64,000 nt of DNA from Dehalococcoidales bacterium (GCA_016932435.1 JAFGCW010000065.1:13239-77238), one strand, 5' to 3'; positions 17,488 through 26,910 are shown, counted from the first letter of the stretch. Numbers and translations are program-made. The notes: generated by a model not told the origin, from the sequence alone.

Positions 17488-18840
17488 TTACTCTGGATCT
17501 ATCGAATATTTCTGAACATATTTTTCGATATCGAACTTTCGCTTCAGGCCGCCGGCACTCATGTAACGAATCGATCCGAAGACAGGCCGGCGTGCCCATG
17601 GCCTGTCGTGCTTCCCCAGGCACCAGGCGACTCCGGTATAACCATTGGGATCTCTGCCGTCAAGTTCATATTTATTATTGAGTTTCACGGCTACTGAAAA
17701 CGCTTCTTCGGGAGAAGCGGTCCATTCAAGTATCTTTTTCCCCCAGTACATACGCATGTAACCATGCATTTTGCCTGTGTCAACCATTTCTTTCTGTGCC
17801 GCGTTCCAGTAAGGGTCATGAGTCTGGGCATTTTCGAACTCTTCCTGAGTGTATATATACTCTCTTGTATCACCTTTGTGTTCGTTCAAGGTGCGTTGTG
17901 CCCAGTCCGGAAGCCCTGTGAATGAATCGTAATTCTGGTTGTAATGAACGTAATTCACACTCAACTCACGACGAACGATCAGTTCCTCAAGAAAAGCGTT
18001 GACTCCCGGTCCCTGGTATTCACTTATTTCCAGCGCAACATGTAGCGGGGATATCTGTCCGAAATGAAAGTATGGACTCAGATTGGATTTAGTGTCCTGG
18101 TTCGGATCGTTCCTCAGTTCGTGATATGTTTCCAGCTTATTCTTAATAAAGATATCCAGGTGATGTTTTGCCTGCTCGGTGCCGCCGGTAAAATCCGGCA
18201 CCGGTTTAACGGTATGGTCGATTTTAAAATCTGTAACGATACTACTGGGATTTTCGATATCTATACCAGGTGAAAAAAGCTTCGTTGAATCGATCTTCTG
18301 GGTCTCCTCCGGTATTTCATGAAGGTATCGATGCAAAACCGGTATCAGTTTACGACGGAGCGTAGCGGCGGAGTATTCTTCTTTTGGAGAAGCAATTTCA
18401 ACCGGGACCACAACATCGCTTTCAACCTGTATAAGGGAGCAGTCTATATTTGCCGCGACGAAGCTGCGCCACTGCTTCTGGATCTTCAGATAACCACGGT
18501 CGCATACCACCATCGATGCCTTTTTCGCGAAATCTAGTATTCCCTTCTCCGGAGAAATTCGCTCGATTATCATACCAATGCCCATGTCTCTGAGTTTTTG
18601 CCTGGTTTCTTTCAATCCTTCAAGCATAAACACATAATGGCGTTCGTTTGCTTCCGGGAATGATTCTGTCAGGCCGAAGTAGACGATGATCGGCAGGTTT
18701 CGTTGATTCGCCTGCTCGATGGCGTATGTCAGGGCGTGGTTGTATTCGGCACGCTGCGAAGCCTGCATCCAGTAGAGTATGTACTCTCCTTGTAAAGGTA
18801 TCTTGTTATTGAGAGGACGTATTCGTTGTTCTTCTATCAT
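17488..18840 (-). CDS. phr: Class II CPD DNA photolyase
   Basis: About 450 residues; start chosen at the ATG at 18840 (MIEEQRIRPLNNK), which matches where class II photolyases begin. Antenna-domain features ILYWMQASQRAEYNHAL are followed by the FAD-binding helical domain. Class II hallmarks near the C-terminus include THDPYWNAAQKEMVDTGKMH, GYMRMYWGKKILEW, YELDGRDPNGYTGVAW and HDRPWARRPVFGSIRYMS. It repairs cyclobutane pyrimidine dimers using light, with reduced FAD. This is surprising for a strict subsurface anaerobe but common in lineages with surface exposure. One residue seems missing in the usual CxGGxHDR loop (here CLGKHDR). Confidence 0.92.
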   Translation of the reverse strand: MIEEQRIRPLNNKIPLQGEYILYWMQASQRAEYNHALTYAIEQANQRNLPIIVYFGLTESFPEANERHYVFMLEGLKETRQKLRDMGIGMIIERISPEKGILDFAKKASMVVCDRGYLKIQKQWRSFVAANIDCSLIQVESDVVVPVEIASPKEEYSAATLRRKLIPVLHRYLHEIPEETQKIDSTKLFSPGIDIENPSSIVTDFKIDHTVKPVPDFTGGTEQAKHHLDIFIKNKLETYHELRNDPNQDTKSNLSPYFHFGQISPLHVALEISEYQGPGVNAFLEELIVRRELSVNYVHYNQNYDSFTGLPDWAQRTLNEHKGDTREYIYTQEEFENAQTHDPYWNAAQKEMVDTGKMHGYMRMYWGKKILEWTASPEEAFSVAVKLNNKYELDGRDPNGYTGVAWCLGKHDRPWARRPVFGSIRYMSAGGLKRKFDIEKYVQKYSIDPE

Positions 18841-18948
18841 AGGTTTAACTACCCGGAATGCCGTGTACCTTATCAGCACTTCAGGAGTAAGTATACGTGA
18901 AGAAACCAGGACTGGTAAAACAGTAACATTCTGGAAAACAATGAATGA

Positions 18949-19500
18949 TTAAGGCGATGAATAGCCGTTTTTCTCCCACTCAGTTTTTTCGAGGATAAAC
19001 GATGATCCTTTAAACTAAACAGGTTTCCCTTCCGGCGTACTTCTGAACGATTGAATACTTTCACCTGTTTTTTGAAAGCCTAATTTGACCAGTAGATTAA
19101 TCGATGGGTAGTTTAAGTTTGCGGTACCACTCGTAAACTTTTCCACGCCTATTGTGTTGAAAGCATAGTTTAATATGGCAATACAAGCTTCATAGGCATA
19201 TCCCTTTCTTTGATATGCAGAATGCAGATTATACCCTAAGTTCTTCCCACCCTTTTTATCATCATTAATGGCCAGATATCCAATAACTTTCTTTGTAGAC
19301 AGTTCGCATACAGCTAAGTATTCATCATTTTGTGAAAACCAACCGGTTATCTGTTTTACCTCGTTTTCCGAAGTAGGAAACTGGTGATCATATATGGCAT
19401 ATTCAGACGATTCTTTATCTTCAATGATTTCCTGGAGCTCTTTCCAGTCATCCAGGAGAAAATTTCTAATGATTAATCTGCCAGTAGTAATCCTTAACAT
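18949..19500 (-). CDS. GNAT acetyltransferase interrupted by an in-frame TAG
   Basis: The frame starting at 19500 (MLRITTGRLIIRNF) gives a RimJ/RimL-type GNAT with the acetyl-CoA loop region LGYNLHSAYQRKGYAYEA and the closing strand NYPSINLLVKLGFQKTGE. It stops at TAG (19017-19015) after GKPV. Reading on in the same frame gives FKGSSFILEKTEWEKNGY and a few more residues to TAA at 18951-18949; this is what RimJ/RimL-type proteins normally have at their end (x-F-x-G-...-F-x-L-x-x-x-E-W). I infer a GAG to TAG change removing the last 21 residues plus the amber position. The truncated form may still fold. Confidence 0.7.
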
Positions 19501-19706
19501 ACTTTCATCATTCTGCGTGTTGTACTGCGCAATTCTTACAAATAGAATCAATTACCTTATCGTATCCTGCTCTGCCCTGGTAATGCCGAGGTTTAGTACT
19601 CTTAGTGTAACGTAGAATTGTCGTCAGGTTAAGTGAAAATAATACGGGTGCAGACATCAATATTTTGAGATTATTACAGAGACCTGTTCCGAAGAAAGAT
19701 ACCTGT

Positions 19707-20066
19707 CTAGTACATTACCAGCTGATATGCCAGTAAATTCCAGAAGACAACGATCATATAGAGTATAACCGCAATGTATGAACTGATAAGTCCTACTCTA
19801 TAATGCTTTTTTGAAATATTTCGCAGAAACAAGATAACCAGGATTGCACCAAGCAGTTTAAAAAGGAAGAATTTGTGCGAACCCAGCATGTTGGCCAGAA
19901 GTGGATTAGCTTCATAACCTACATCATTAGTTACTGCGAATTCAGTGATCAGGCCATCAGCCAGGATAAGGGCGAACAATGCTCCCCAGAGTAACTGTAA
20001 ATTTCTGCTTTGGGTTGCAGCTTTGTTTTGTATTCGCTCTAATATTGCACTGCCTAATTCAGCCAC
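19707..20066 (-). CDS. DUF5658-type small membrane protein
   Basis: 119 residues from a GTG with AAGGA eight bases upstream. Four hydrophobic segments predicted; conserved features LLWGALFALILADGLITEF, ANPLLANMLGS and IVVFWNLLAY. A paralogue lies at 39885, and the two share the LLWGALF...DG(L/I)IT and NP(L/F)LA patterns. The function of this family is not known to me. A small inverted motif (CATCC-AAAA-GGATG) lies about 120 bases upstream. Confidence 0.7.
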   Translation of the reverse strand: MAELGSAILERIQNKAATQSRNLQLLWGALFALILADGLITEFAVTNDVGYEANPLLANMLGSHKFFLFKLLGAILVILFLRNISKKHYRVGLISSYIAVILYMIVVFWNLLAYQLVMY

Positions 20067-20186
20067 TGGTCTTTTCCTTAATTATTTTACTCGGTTTTTA
20101 TTGATTATATCTTGAATCCGAATATTATCATCATTAACAGGAAAGTTGAACTCTGGCATTAAATGTAGCAAATGGTGAATCTAAAA

Positions 20187-20202
20187 AAAACATCCAAAAG
20201 GA
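20187..20202. promoter_or_regulatory. TCCAAAAGGA-type motif upstream of the DUF5658 gene
   Basis: CATCCAAAAGGATG is a short inverted repeat in the spacer before the minus-strand DUF5658 gene. It matches the arms of the longer element at 21467 and related sites listed elsewhere. Confidence 0.35.
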
Positions 20203-20227
20203 TGATTAATGAAACGAAAAGAAGAAG

Positions 20228-20251
20228 GAGCTGAGAGTACTCTCAGCTCCT
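20228..20251 (-). terminator. Terminator of the secreted-protein gene
   Basis: GGAGCTGAGAG-TA-CTCTCAGCTCC is a perfect eleven-pair stem 26 bases after the stop of the gene at 20277, with a T-rich tail on the minus strand (TTCTTCTTTTC). Confidence 0.75.
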
Positions 20252-20276
20252 TACAGATTTTACGAAATTATTATAT

Positions 20277-21158
20277 TTATTCTAGAGGAACTAAATCCTC
20301 GTCTGCGTCCGATATCTTAGACGGAACATCGTAGATCCAAACCTGGAGTAGCTTCAAGCCATAATTATCATATTCCCAGTATTCACCTTCAAGTAAAGGA
20401 TCAAAAATGGGAACGCGAACGAGATATGTATCAATGACTGTCTCGCCGATGATGTTACCTTCTGAGTCGTATTCATACATAATAAGATCAATTTGGAAAA
20501 CGATACTTGTGAGTGCTGCGGTTACGTCAGTCCAATCCGATTTACCTTTTGGACGTTCAGTGATTGCTTGACCGACCTGCTCAATCGAAGCATACACCGT
20601 GTCCCCATCAGCTGCTGCCTCTCTCATATAGTTCTTTATTTCTTTTTTATCACTATTAGGCAGCATATTATATATATCGTATCCATTCTCTTCATCAGCA
20701 TCAACCAATTCTGCGCAGGTAGTGATCGTAGTGAAACCATATGGTTTTCCTAGTGATCTTATATAGATTGAGTAATCAGACCATACTTCTTCAGTTCCAG
20801 TAACGATGTAAGCATCATAACCAGGAGCAGGCAACTGAAATATAGCTTCACCATCTGTGCCATTTGCATCGATAATATCGAAGGCACCCGGATCAGTGTA
20901 TAACATTGGGGTTACACCGTCTTCTTGCATTGCTTGCTGCAGGTATATTTTGCATTTATCGTTTAGGGGTACGAACATCCGCTTTCCATTATCGTTTGTC
21001 ATATCGACATTTTTCACATTATCAACGCCGATAATATTAAATTTGTACAGCCTGGTTGCACCGTCTGGAAGTCCCGCTGGAGTTGCTAACACTGCTGTTG
21101 CAGGTACAAGTGCGATAAGAAGTGCCATTGCTAAAAGAATATAAATTACTTTCTTCAT
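20277..21158 (-). CDS. Secreted protein of unknown function
   Basis: 293 residues. A clear signal peptide (MKKVIYILLAMALLIALVPATAVLA) precedes an acidic mature chain rich in Asp, Tyr and Asn. I see no repeats, LPXTG anchor or known catalytic motif. Segments such as RLYKFNIIGV and YGLKLLQVWIYDVPSK look like beta strands of an extracellular domain. It is strong in isolation (own terminator), is divergent from the pilin operon and shares with it a region holding a long inverted repeat, so it may be a surface or pilus-associated protein. Function unknown. Confidence 0.75.
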   Translation of the reverse strand: MKKVIYILLAMALLIALVPATAVLATPAGLPDGATRLYKFNIIGVDNVKNVDMTNDNGKRMFVPLNDKCKIYLQQAMQEDGVTPMLYTDPGAFDIIDANGTDGEAIFQLPAPGYDAYIVTGTEEVWSDYSIYIRSLGKPYGFTTITTCAELVDADEENGYDIYNMLPNSDKKEIKNYMREAAADGDTVYASIEQVGQAITERPKGKSDWTDVTAALTSIVFQIDLIMYEYDSEGNIIGETVIDTYLVRVPIFDPLLEGEYWEYDNYGLKLLQVWIYDVPSKISDADEDLVPLE

Positions 21159-21466
21159 TTGTTGAATCTTCCCCCCTTTATCAACAATAATGATTTTTTA
21201 TATTGGATTTTACCCTCTACTCCACCGTCGTTGGTATTTCAGCAGGATTTACGCCCGTCGACCTCGGGTATGAAGGTAAAATGGAATTCATTGTATCCGT
21301 TTTTTCTCCTTGGGCCGTCATAATTGTTTAATCTGTTCGAGTGTGAATAATACTGATTATTGAGTAAATTTTTTGCTTAGGATACTGTACCAGATTTACC
21401 ATGTTAGTAAACTTCTCAAAAGACTCAATCAGTGAGACTTTTTTCTAATTTTTTACCTATTTTCTC

Positions 21467-21492
21467 ATCCAAAAGGAGTAATCCTTTTGGAT
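21467..21492. promoter_or_regulatory. Perfect inverted repeat, candidate operator of the pilus regulon
   Basis: ATCCAAAAGGA-GTAA-TCCTTTTGGAT: eleven-base perfect arms. No T run follows on either strand. Related sites occur before the pilB operon (25294-25327), the receiver gene (40883-40920), the major pilin (about 42022-42056) and, less clearly, upstream of the gene at 38692. Confidence 0.5.
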
Positions 21493-21722
21493 AAAAGATA
21501 TCTATAATAGTAGAAGAACGCGTATATCTGACGTTGATCGATGATACAAACAGGTAAATATCGTGATAACTTAAAATACGAGTCTGTAATATCTTCCTAA
21601 GAGAAACGATTTTAAAGAGAGATCACGATCTTCAGAAAGCGGAAAAAATATCAAATGCCACGGACGTGTTGTTATCATATTCCAACGTGCGGATCGGGCA
21701 TACAAATAGTCCTGTCGAACGA

Positions 21723-21752
21723 TTGACGCATATAAAATATGTTAACTATATT
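21723..21752 (+). promoter_or_regulatory. Candidate promoter of the pseudopilin operon
   Basis: TTGACG and TATATT with an 18-base spacer, each one base off consensus, about 70 bases before the first pseudopilin start. Confidence 0.45.
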
Positions 21753-21821
21753 TAATGTAGGATGGTGTTCTCCCGTAAAGGATGAGTAGAACATACGAGG
21801 ATCGATAAAACAGGATATAGC

Positions 21822-22190
21822 ATGAACCAATATTTGAAAAAAATGAAAAATAGACAACAAGGGCTGGTTCTCATGGAGGCAATTGTAGCCCTGGCACTAA
21901 TAGGTTTAATTGCGGCTGGTTTTCTCGGAGCGGTGGGTACTTCGTATAAGTCGACTGCTATGACCATGGGAATGACCACGGCGGAAAGCGTGGCCCGCAG
22001 CCAGATGGAATACATAAAACAACAGTCTTATGAATCTTCCGGGGCATACGATAAAATAGCACATCCGGCTTATTATTCAATCAACTGGACTGCAGTAGAA
22101 CTCGTAGAAGGAAAACAGAAGATTACAATTACGGTGAATCATACTGGTGAAACGGTGCTGGTACTCGAAGGATATAAGGTTAATCGATGA
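21822..22190 (+). CDS. Minor pseudopilin, PilV/GspI-like
   Basis: 122 residues. A short basic leader ends in QQG, followed by LVLMEAIVALALIGLIAAGF, a class III signal sequence with the Glu at position +5 of the mature protein. The hydrophobic helix is followed by a short globular part containing no Cys. Prepilin peptidase should cut after the Gly. It overlaps the next gene by four bases, so the pair is translated together. It probably initiates or tips the pilus. Confidence 0.85.
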   Translation: MNQYLKKMKNRQQGLVLMEAIVALALIGLIAAGFLGAVGTSYKSTAMTMGMTTAESVARSQMEYIKQQSYESSGAYDKIAHPAYYSINWTAVELVEGKQKITITVNHTGETVLVLEGYKVNR

Positions 22191-22699
22191 GAATTCGCGG
22201 TTATAAACTCAGGCAACAGTCTGGCTTTACTCTGATCGAGATACTGGTAGGTGTGGCACTTACGGGTATTCTTATTACCGGTATTGTTATGACTATTTTC
22301 CAGGTAAATATAGGGACGGCTCAGAACGAAAATAATATGTACGCGTTGAGGCAGGTACAGACTGCCGGGTACTATGTCTCACGAGACACTCTTCAAGCAA
22401 GATGTATTGATGTAGGTATGGATAGCGGTTTTCCGTTGACATTATCCTGGTTCGATCCGGCAACGAGTGAGAATCACTCGGTTAAATATTCATATAACTC
22501 CACCACCCGGTATCTTACCAGAACCGATTTGATCAGTAACAGTACGATAAGAGTTGCCGAGGGTATTGATTCAACGATCAGTTTTACTGAAAACAGCACA
22601 GGCTATTTTATTCTTAATGTGACTGCAAGTATGAGTGGTTATCAACCAGCGAGTGCGACTAGGACCTATGAAATCGAGTCAAGGTTTGGAGGTACCTGA
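22187..22699 (+). CDS. Minor pseudopilin, PilW/GspJ-like
   Basis: 170 residues. Prepilin motif QQSG-FTLIEILVGVALTGIL, followed by ALRQVQTAGYYVSRDTLQAR, which is common in GspJ/PilW-type pseudopilins. The C-terminal half is Ser/Thr/Asn-rich beta structure. It starts inside the end of the PilV-like gene. Confidence 0.85.
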   Translation: MRIRGYKLRQQSGFTLIEILVGVALTGILITGIVMTIFQVNIGTAQNENNMYALRQVQTAGYYVSRDTLQARCIDVGMDSGFPLTLSWFDPATSENHSVKYSYNSTTRYLTRTDLISNSTIRVAEGIDSTISFTENSTGYFILNVTASMSGYQPASATRTYEIESRFGGT

Positions 22700-22744
22700 A
22701 ATACCACTGGATCGTAACAGGTTGTTATCAAACAGGCAAGGTTA

Positions 22745-23956
22745 ATGCAAATGAAAAGTAAGCTAAAAAAACTGATAAAAAGGCAGGACGGCCAGATATT
22801 TCTCATCGCCCTGGTGCTGTTGGCAATCGGAGGGTTGATGCTGCCGCCGCTCCTTTCCTTTATGGGTACCGGTATCAAGGTGAGTGAGCTTCACGAGGAA
22901 GAAGTACTCTCACTCTACGCCGCCGATGCTGGTATAGAAGACGCCTTGTATGTACTCAGATATTTACCACCAATGGATCCCACTCAATTCCCTTTTTCAG
23001 GAAATATAACAGATATAAATGGTAATGACGTAGACTATACAATCGATATTGAGATAGTTGGAGAAAAGTCCAGAAGGTATAAAATCACTTCAAATGCTAC
23101 TGATATTTACAATGGCTCTGTCACCACCGTAGAAGTGTACGTACAGGTTACTGATATATACAGTGCTTATGGTGTATTGGCTCTGGATGGTGATATTAAC
23201 TTTGGCGGAGGTGTGGTTATTGGTAATCCATCAAGTCTTCCGACTAATATTCATGCCAATGGAAACATCGATGGTGGTGCCAGTATAACCACGGTATCGG
23301 GTAATGCTACTGCCACCGGAAATGTTGATTATATCAATGTTACAGGAAATTACACAATCACTGAAAATGTTGACTATGAAGTTACCGTAGATGTAGATAC
23401 ATCCAACAGTTCGACATACTATACAGATGCATGGAATATATGGCCACATTATGGTGATTTGAGTGTCGCTAATTACACAGATTTAGGGCCTGCTTACATC
23501 GATGGAAATTTAGAAATAAAGAATAATGGAGTTGTGAATTTAACAGGTCATGTCTGGGTAACAGGCTCGGTGATTATAAAAGGCACTATCGATTCTACTG
23601 CAAATACCAGTGATAATACTTCGCTTGAAGATATGTACGCACTCATTTCAGAGCACAGGTTAGATATTAGCGGTACACCTGTAATTGGAAGTGATGGACA
23701 TTATATCCTTTTTATATCTATTTATCCGGGAACTACAAGTGATCCTGCAATAAACGTTGGTGGCGGAGGTGATATATGGGCTATTCTGTATGCCCCTTAC
23801 GGTCACATAGATTCTGCCGGAGGAGCGTTTATCCAGGGTGCAGCGATAGGTAAATCCGTAAGAGTTCAGGGGAATTCTCCTCTCAATTACCCGTTCCCCG
23901 CTCAGCAAACTGATAACCCGAGAGAGACAGAGATATTGTCCTATATTATTAAATAA
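22745..23956 (+). CDS. PilX-like pilus assembly protein with beta-rich surface domain
   Basis: 403 residues. The N-terminus RQDGQIFLIALVLLAIGG is a PilX-like membrane anchor with an atypical cleavage context. It is followed by SLYAADAGIEDALY, the A-A-D/E-A-G-I motif of PilX and related pilus proteins. The remaining 300 residues are Gly/Asn/Thr-rich and look like a right-handed beta-helix (DGDINFGGGVVIG, IDGNLEIKNNGVVNLTG, IQGAAIGKSVRV), a pattern seen in polyferredoxin-free surface proteins of pilus loci. It likely presents an adhesive surface. A strong terminator ends the operon. Confidence 0.8.
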   Translation: MQMKSKLKKLIKRQDGQIFLIALVLLAIGGLMLPPLLSFMGTGIKVSELHEEEVLSLYAADAGIEDALYVLRYLPPMDPTQFPFSGNITDINGNDVDYTIDIEIVGEKSRRYKITSNATDIYNGSVTTVEVYVQVTDIYSAYGVLALDGDINFGGGVVIGNPSSLPTNIHANGNIDGGASITTVSGNATATGNVDYINVTGNYTITENVDYEVTVDVDTSNSSTYYTDAWNIWPHYGDLSVANYTDLGPAYIDGNLEIKNNGVVNLTGHVWVTGSVIIKGTIDSTANTSDNTSLEDMYALISEHRLDISGTPVIGSDGHYILFISIYPGTTSDPAINVGGGGDIWAILYAPYGHIDSAGGAFIQGAAIGKSVRVQGNSPLNYPFPAQQTDNPRETEILSYIIK

Positions 23957-23978
23957 GGTTCTTTTTACCTGTATGTAC

Positions 23979-24010
23979 AATCACGCCCGGTTACCGGGCG
24001 TGATTTTTTT
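23979..24010 (+). terminator. Terminator of the pseudopilin operon
   Basis: AATCACGCCCGG-TTA-CCGGGCGTGATT followed by T residues: a twelve-pair perfect stem 23 bases after the stop codon. Confidence 0.9.
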
Positions 24011-24036
24011 AATTTTGTACCCAAAACTGAATGCCG

Positions 24037-24460
24037 TGTCATTCTGAACGAAGTGAAGAATCCCGTCTCAGTGTTGTATATCTTCTGTTTATTTCTATAC
24101 GTTAACATGATTCCAATACACAACGGGATCCTTCGTCCTCCTTTGTCGTCCTCAGGATGAAAGCCGCTCGAAGGCAGACTCAGGATAATAAGCTTGTCGA
24201 AGATATCCCTCCCTCAACCTCCTGCCTGCTCAGGCAACCGCCCCACGTCATGAAAAGTTAGCCAGGACTGCCTGAAATCCTATTTTCGAGCAATCCTTTC
24301 TCTTACAGATAAAAGACGTGGGTTTTCGAAAATAGCATTGTATGCGATCAGAATACGCTTTTTCAGTGGTGGCGAAAAGCTGCCGGAGTGGTTGAAGGGC
24401 GGGGGAGGGAAAATGGGGGTTGTGTTAGTTCGTGACTGGTTTGTTACTTTTCGAGGGCTC
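24037..24460. repeat. Dispersed non-coding repeat, copy 1
   Basis: No gene is visible. It begins with GTCATTCTGAACGAAG and GAAGAATCCCGTCTCAGT. Its revcomp-related half (ATACACAACGGGATCCTTCG, CTCAGGATGA) follows within about 100 bases, so this first part is an imperfect inverted repeat. A second part has CTATTTTCGA and TCGAAAATAG as arms. Both parts have counterparts at 42630-42875. Elements with the TCATTCTGA-GCGAAG core are widespread dispersed repeats in bacterial genomes; I cannot tell whether this one is mobile. Confidence 0.65.
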
Positions 24461-24494
24461 TTTTAATTCGAATGGCGGAGACAGGATTATTAGG

Positions 24495-25136
24495 TTATTT
24501 AAGCAGACCGGAGGAAGTCGCTAACGATATTGCTTTTGTTCGATTATTGACCTGGAGTTTTTTCATAATATTACGGAGATGAGATTTTACCGTTGCCAGA
24601 CTGATATAGCACCTTTCGGCGATTTCCTGATTTGAGTAGCCCTGGCTGGCATAATTTAGAATTTCTCTTTCTCTTTTAGTAAGCAAAAAGGCATACTTAA
24701 CTTCTTCGTTATGTACGGATTCTGCCACTAATTTTCCCATTAGTGATGAAGATAGTACTGAATTGCCTGCCAAAACCAGGTGTATGCAGTTCGCCAGTTC
24801 ATCCAGATTGACTGTCTTTAGCAGATAAGCAAAACCACCTGCCTTAATAACCTGGTATAACTCGTCCTGTTCATTTGAGTCACTCAGGACCAATGGTTTA
24901 ATCTGTGGATACTTGCTTCTAATAAACCGGACGAGTTCGATACCATTTCCATCCTTCATATTTATATCCATAATAACTATATCAGGCTTAATCTTTTTCA
25001 GAAGAGTTGTCACCTCATCCATACCGGCAACATCACCAACAATCTCGAATTCCTTACTGATAGTGCCCAGTAATGATGCTAATCCCTGGCGGAACACCGG
25101 CTGGTCATCCACAATCAATATTTTGATAGTCTTCAT
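24495..25136 (-). CDS. NarL-family response regulator
   Basis: 213 residues. Receiver domain with the acidic pair in LIVDDQP, phosphoacceptor Asp in IVIMDINMKDGNG, and switch residues LVLSDS and LLKTV. LuxR-type helix-turn-helix at the end: LLTKREREILNYASQGYSNQ, then EIAERCYISLATVKSHLRNI. It is divergent from pilB with a 256-base spacer that carries the paired TCAAAAGGA/TCCTTTCGGAT arms. No kinase adjoins it. It is a good candidate to control the pilus genes. Confidence 0.88.
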   Translation of the reverse strand: MKTIKILIVDDQPVFRQGLASLLGTISKEFEIVGDVAGMDEVTTLLKKIKPDIVIMDINMKDGNGIELVRFIRSKYPQIKPLVLSDSNEQDELYQVIKAGGFAYLLKTVNLDELANCIHLVLAGNSVLSSSLMGKLVAESVHNEEVKYAFLLTKREREILNYASQGYSNQEIAERCYISLATVKSHLRNIMKKLQVNNRTKAISLATSSGLLK

Positions 25137-25293
25137 TTGATTTTATACTCCGTTAATCATATCCTTTGTAGTCATTATATGAATATAAATTAGATAGGAT
25201 TACAGATATTCTGAATCAATTTATCTTTTAAGCTATCTACTGCTGCCCTATCTTATAACGATATTATAGAAAGAATTATACGTTTAGGCTTGC

Positions 25294-25327
25294 ATCAAAA
25301 GGAGCACTTTGTTTAATCCTTTCGGAT
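25294..25327. promoter_or_regulatory. Inverted motif between the NarL regulator and pilB
   Basis: ATCAAAAGGA and TCCTTTCGGAT face each other across 13 bases. The arms match those of the perfect repeat at 21467 with one or two changes. Confidence 0.4.
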
Positions 25328-25392
25328 GATGAATTACTTACATCCAAATGTAAAAATTAAACCATAAGGATGAGAAGACAGAGGATAATACG

Positions 25393-26904
25393 TTGGCTCA
25401 AAATAGTTACCATTCAAGAGAATTTATAGATTTAAATACCTATGCTATGCAGCCAGAGGCTCTACGGCTGATTCCGGTGTCAATCGCTACAAAATATCTT
25501 GTTGTCCCTCTGGCTATTGAAGAAGGCACACTGCTGGTGGCGATGGCTGATATTAGCAACATTCAAGCGATCCAGGAGATGGCTGCAGTCAGTAAAAAAC
25601 GGATTGTCCCGGTGCCGGCTGAACCAACTCAGATCCGTCAGGCAATTGATTACAATTATAAGTCTTACGACGAAGTAGAAAAACAGCTGAGCAAGATGGC
25701 GCCTGCCCGTATCGTAGAGGAAGAATTTATACAGGATGTCTCTGATGCACCGGTAGTTCGGGCTCTGGACATGATAATGAACGAAGCGGTAAAAGCACGG
25801 GCATCCGATATACACATCGAGCCACAGGTAAATCGATTACGGGTTAGATTCCGTATAGATGGAGTCCTCCATGACACCATGTCTTTACCATTGAGTTCAC
25901 AGGCCGCCCTGATATCCAGGATAAAGATTATGGCCAGGATGAATATTGCCGATAGCCGCCCTCAAGATGGACAGCTTTCACTGAGAGTCAGAAACCAGGA
26001 TATCGACATGAGGGTTGCTACTATCAACACAATTTATGGCGAAATGGGCACGTTGCGAATACTTGACAAGTCACTTGCGGCCCGGACCCTTCCTGAGCTT
26101 GGTTTCTCGGCTGATACGCTTGACCAATACCAGAAAATGCTCAAGTCGCCACAAGGAATGATTCTTATCTGTGGTCCCACCGGTTCAGGTAAGACAACTA
26201 CTCTTTACGCATCGATAAACAGCCTGGATCGTAAAGAACGTAAAATCATTACCATTGAAGATCCGGTCGAATATCGTTTTACGGATATCGATCAGACACA
26301 GGTAAATCCAAAGGCCGGCCTCACTTTTGCCGGGGGTGTACGATCCTTTATGAGGCACGACCCCGACGTAATTATGATCGGTGAAGTCCGTGATTCGGAT
26401 ACGGTATCGATAGCAACGCAGGCAGCCCTGACCGGGCAACTGGTTCTCTCCTCTGTCCATGCCAGCGACGCTGCAGGTTCGATATCCCGATTGCTTGATC
26501 TTGGCATCAGTCCCTATTTGATTGCATCAACACTGGTATGCGTGGTAGCGCAACGGATGGTAAGGCGAGTCTGCCCTCATTGCCGGCAACTGACCGAAGA
26601 GACACCGGAAGCAAATTTGGCATATGCCAATGAAACCGGGGATGAAAGAAAGGAATTTTACATCGGAAAGGGATGTAATGCATGTGGACAGACAGGTTTT
26701 CTTGGCAGAATGGTAATATCCGAAATTATGGTGATGAGTCATACTCTTCGGAGTGCGATGTTAAAAGGCAGCAGCACCGATGAAATCAGGGATATTGCCA
26801 TAAAATCCGGTATGGTAACCATGTGGCGGGATGGAATGTTGAAAGCGAAAGATGGTATTACGACACCTTCGGAAGTATTACGAAACATCATGTTTACGGG
26901 ATAA
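25393..26904 (+). CDS. pilB: Type IV pilus assembly ATPase PilB/GspE
   Basis: 503 residues, TTG start preceded by GAGG. An N-terminal T2SSE-N domain of about 110 residues precedes the ATPase core: Walker A GPTGSGKTTTLYA, Asp box ITIEDPVEYRF, Walker B region HDPDVIMIGEVRD, His box TGQLVLSSVHA. A tetracysteine zinc site (CPHCRQL ... CNACGQTGF) marks PilB/GspE rather than PilT. It powers pilus extension from the cytoplasm. The frame leads straight into pilC after six bases. Confidence 0.93.
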   Translation: MAQNSYHSREFIDLNTYAMQPEALRLIPVSIATKYLVVPLAIEEGTLLVAMADISNIQAIQEMAAVSKKRIVPVPAEPTQIRQAIDYNYKSYDEVEKQLSKMAPARIVEEEFIQDVSDAPVVRALDMIMNEAVKARASDIHIEPQVNRLRVRFRIDGVLHDTMSLPLSSQAALISRIKIMARMNIADSRPQDGQLSLRVRNQDIDMRVATINTIYGEMGTLRILDKSLAARTLPELGFSADTLDQYQKMLKSPQGMILICGPTGSGKTTTLYASINSLDRKERKIITIEDPVEYRFTDIDQTQVNPKAGLTFAGGVRSFMRHDPDVIMIGEVRDSDTVSIATQAALTGQLVLSSVHASDAAGSISRLLDLGISPYLIASTLVCVVAQRMVRRVCPHCRQLTEETPEANLAYANETGDERKEFYIGKGCNACGQTGFLGRMVISEIMVMSHTLRSAMLKGSSTDEIRDIAIKSGMVTMWRDGMLKAKDGITTPSEVLRNIMFTG

Positions 26905-26910
26905 TGGAAA

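Larger units (their letters stand above)
21159..21821. other. Long divergent intergenic region before the pseudopilin genes
   Basis: 663 bases without a supportable gene. It holds the inverted repeat at 21467-21492 and a promoter-like pair TTGACG (21723) and TATATT (21747) 18 bases apart, pointing to the pseudopilin operon. The rest is A+T-rich with no structure that I could name. Confidence 0.6.

Noticed and set aside
19015..19017. TAG as pyrrolysine codon
   Set aside because: Several clearly complete genes in this window end with TAG, and no pyl gene is present here.
24037..24460. CRISPR array
   Set aside because: The repeats are inverted and composite, without regular spacers.
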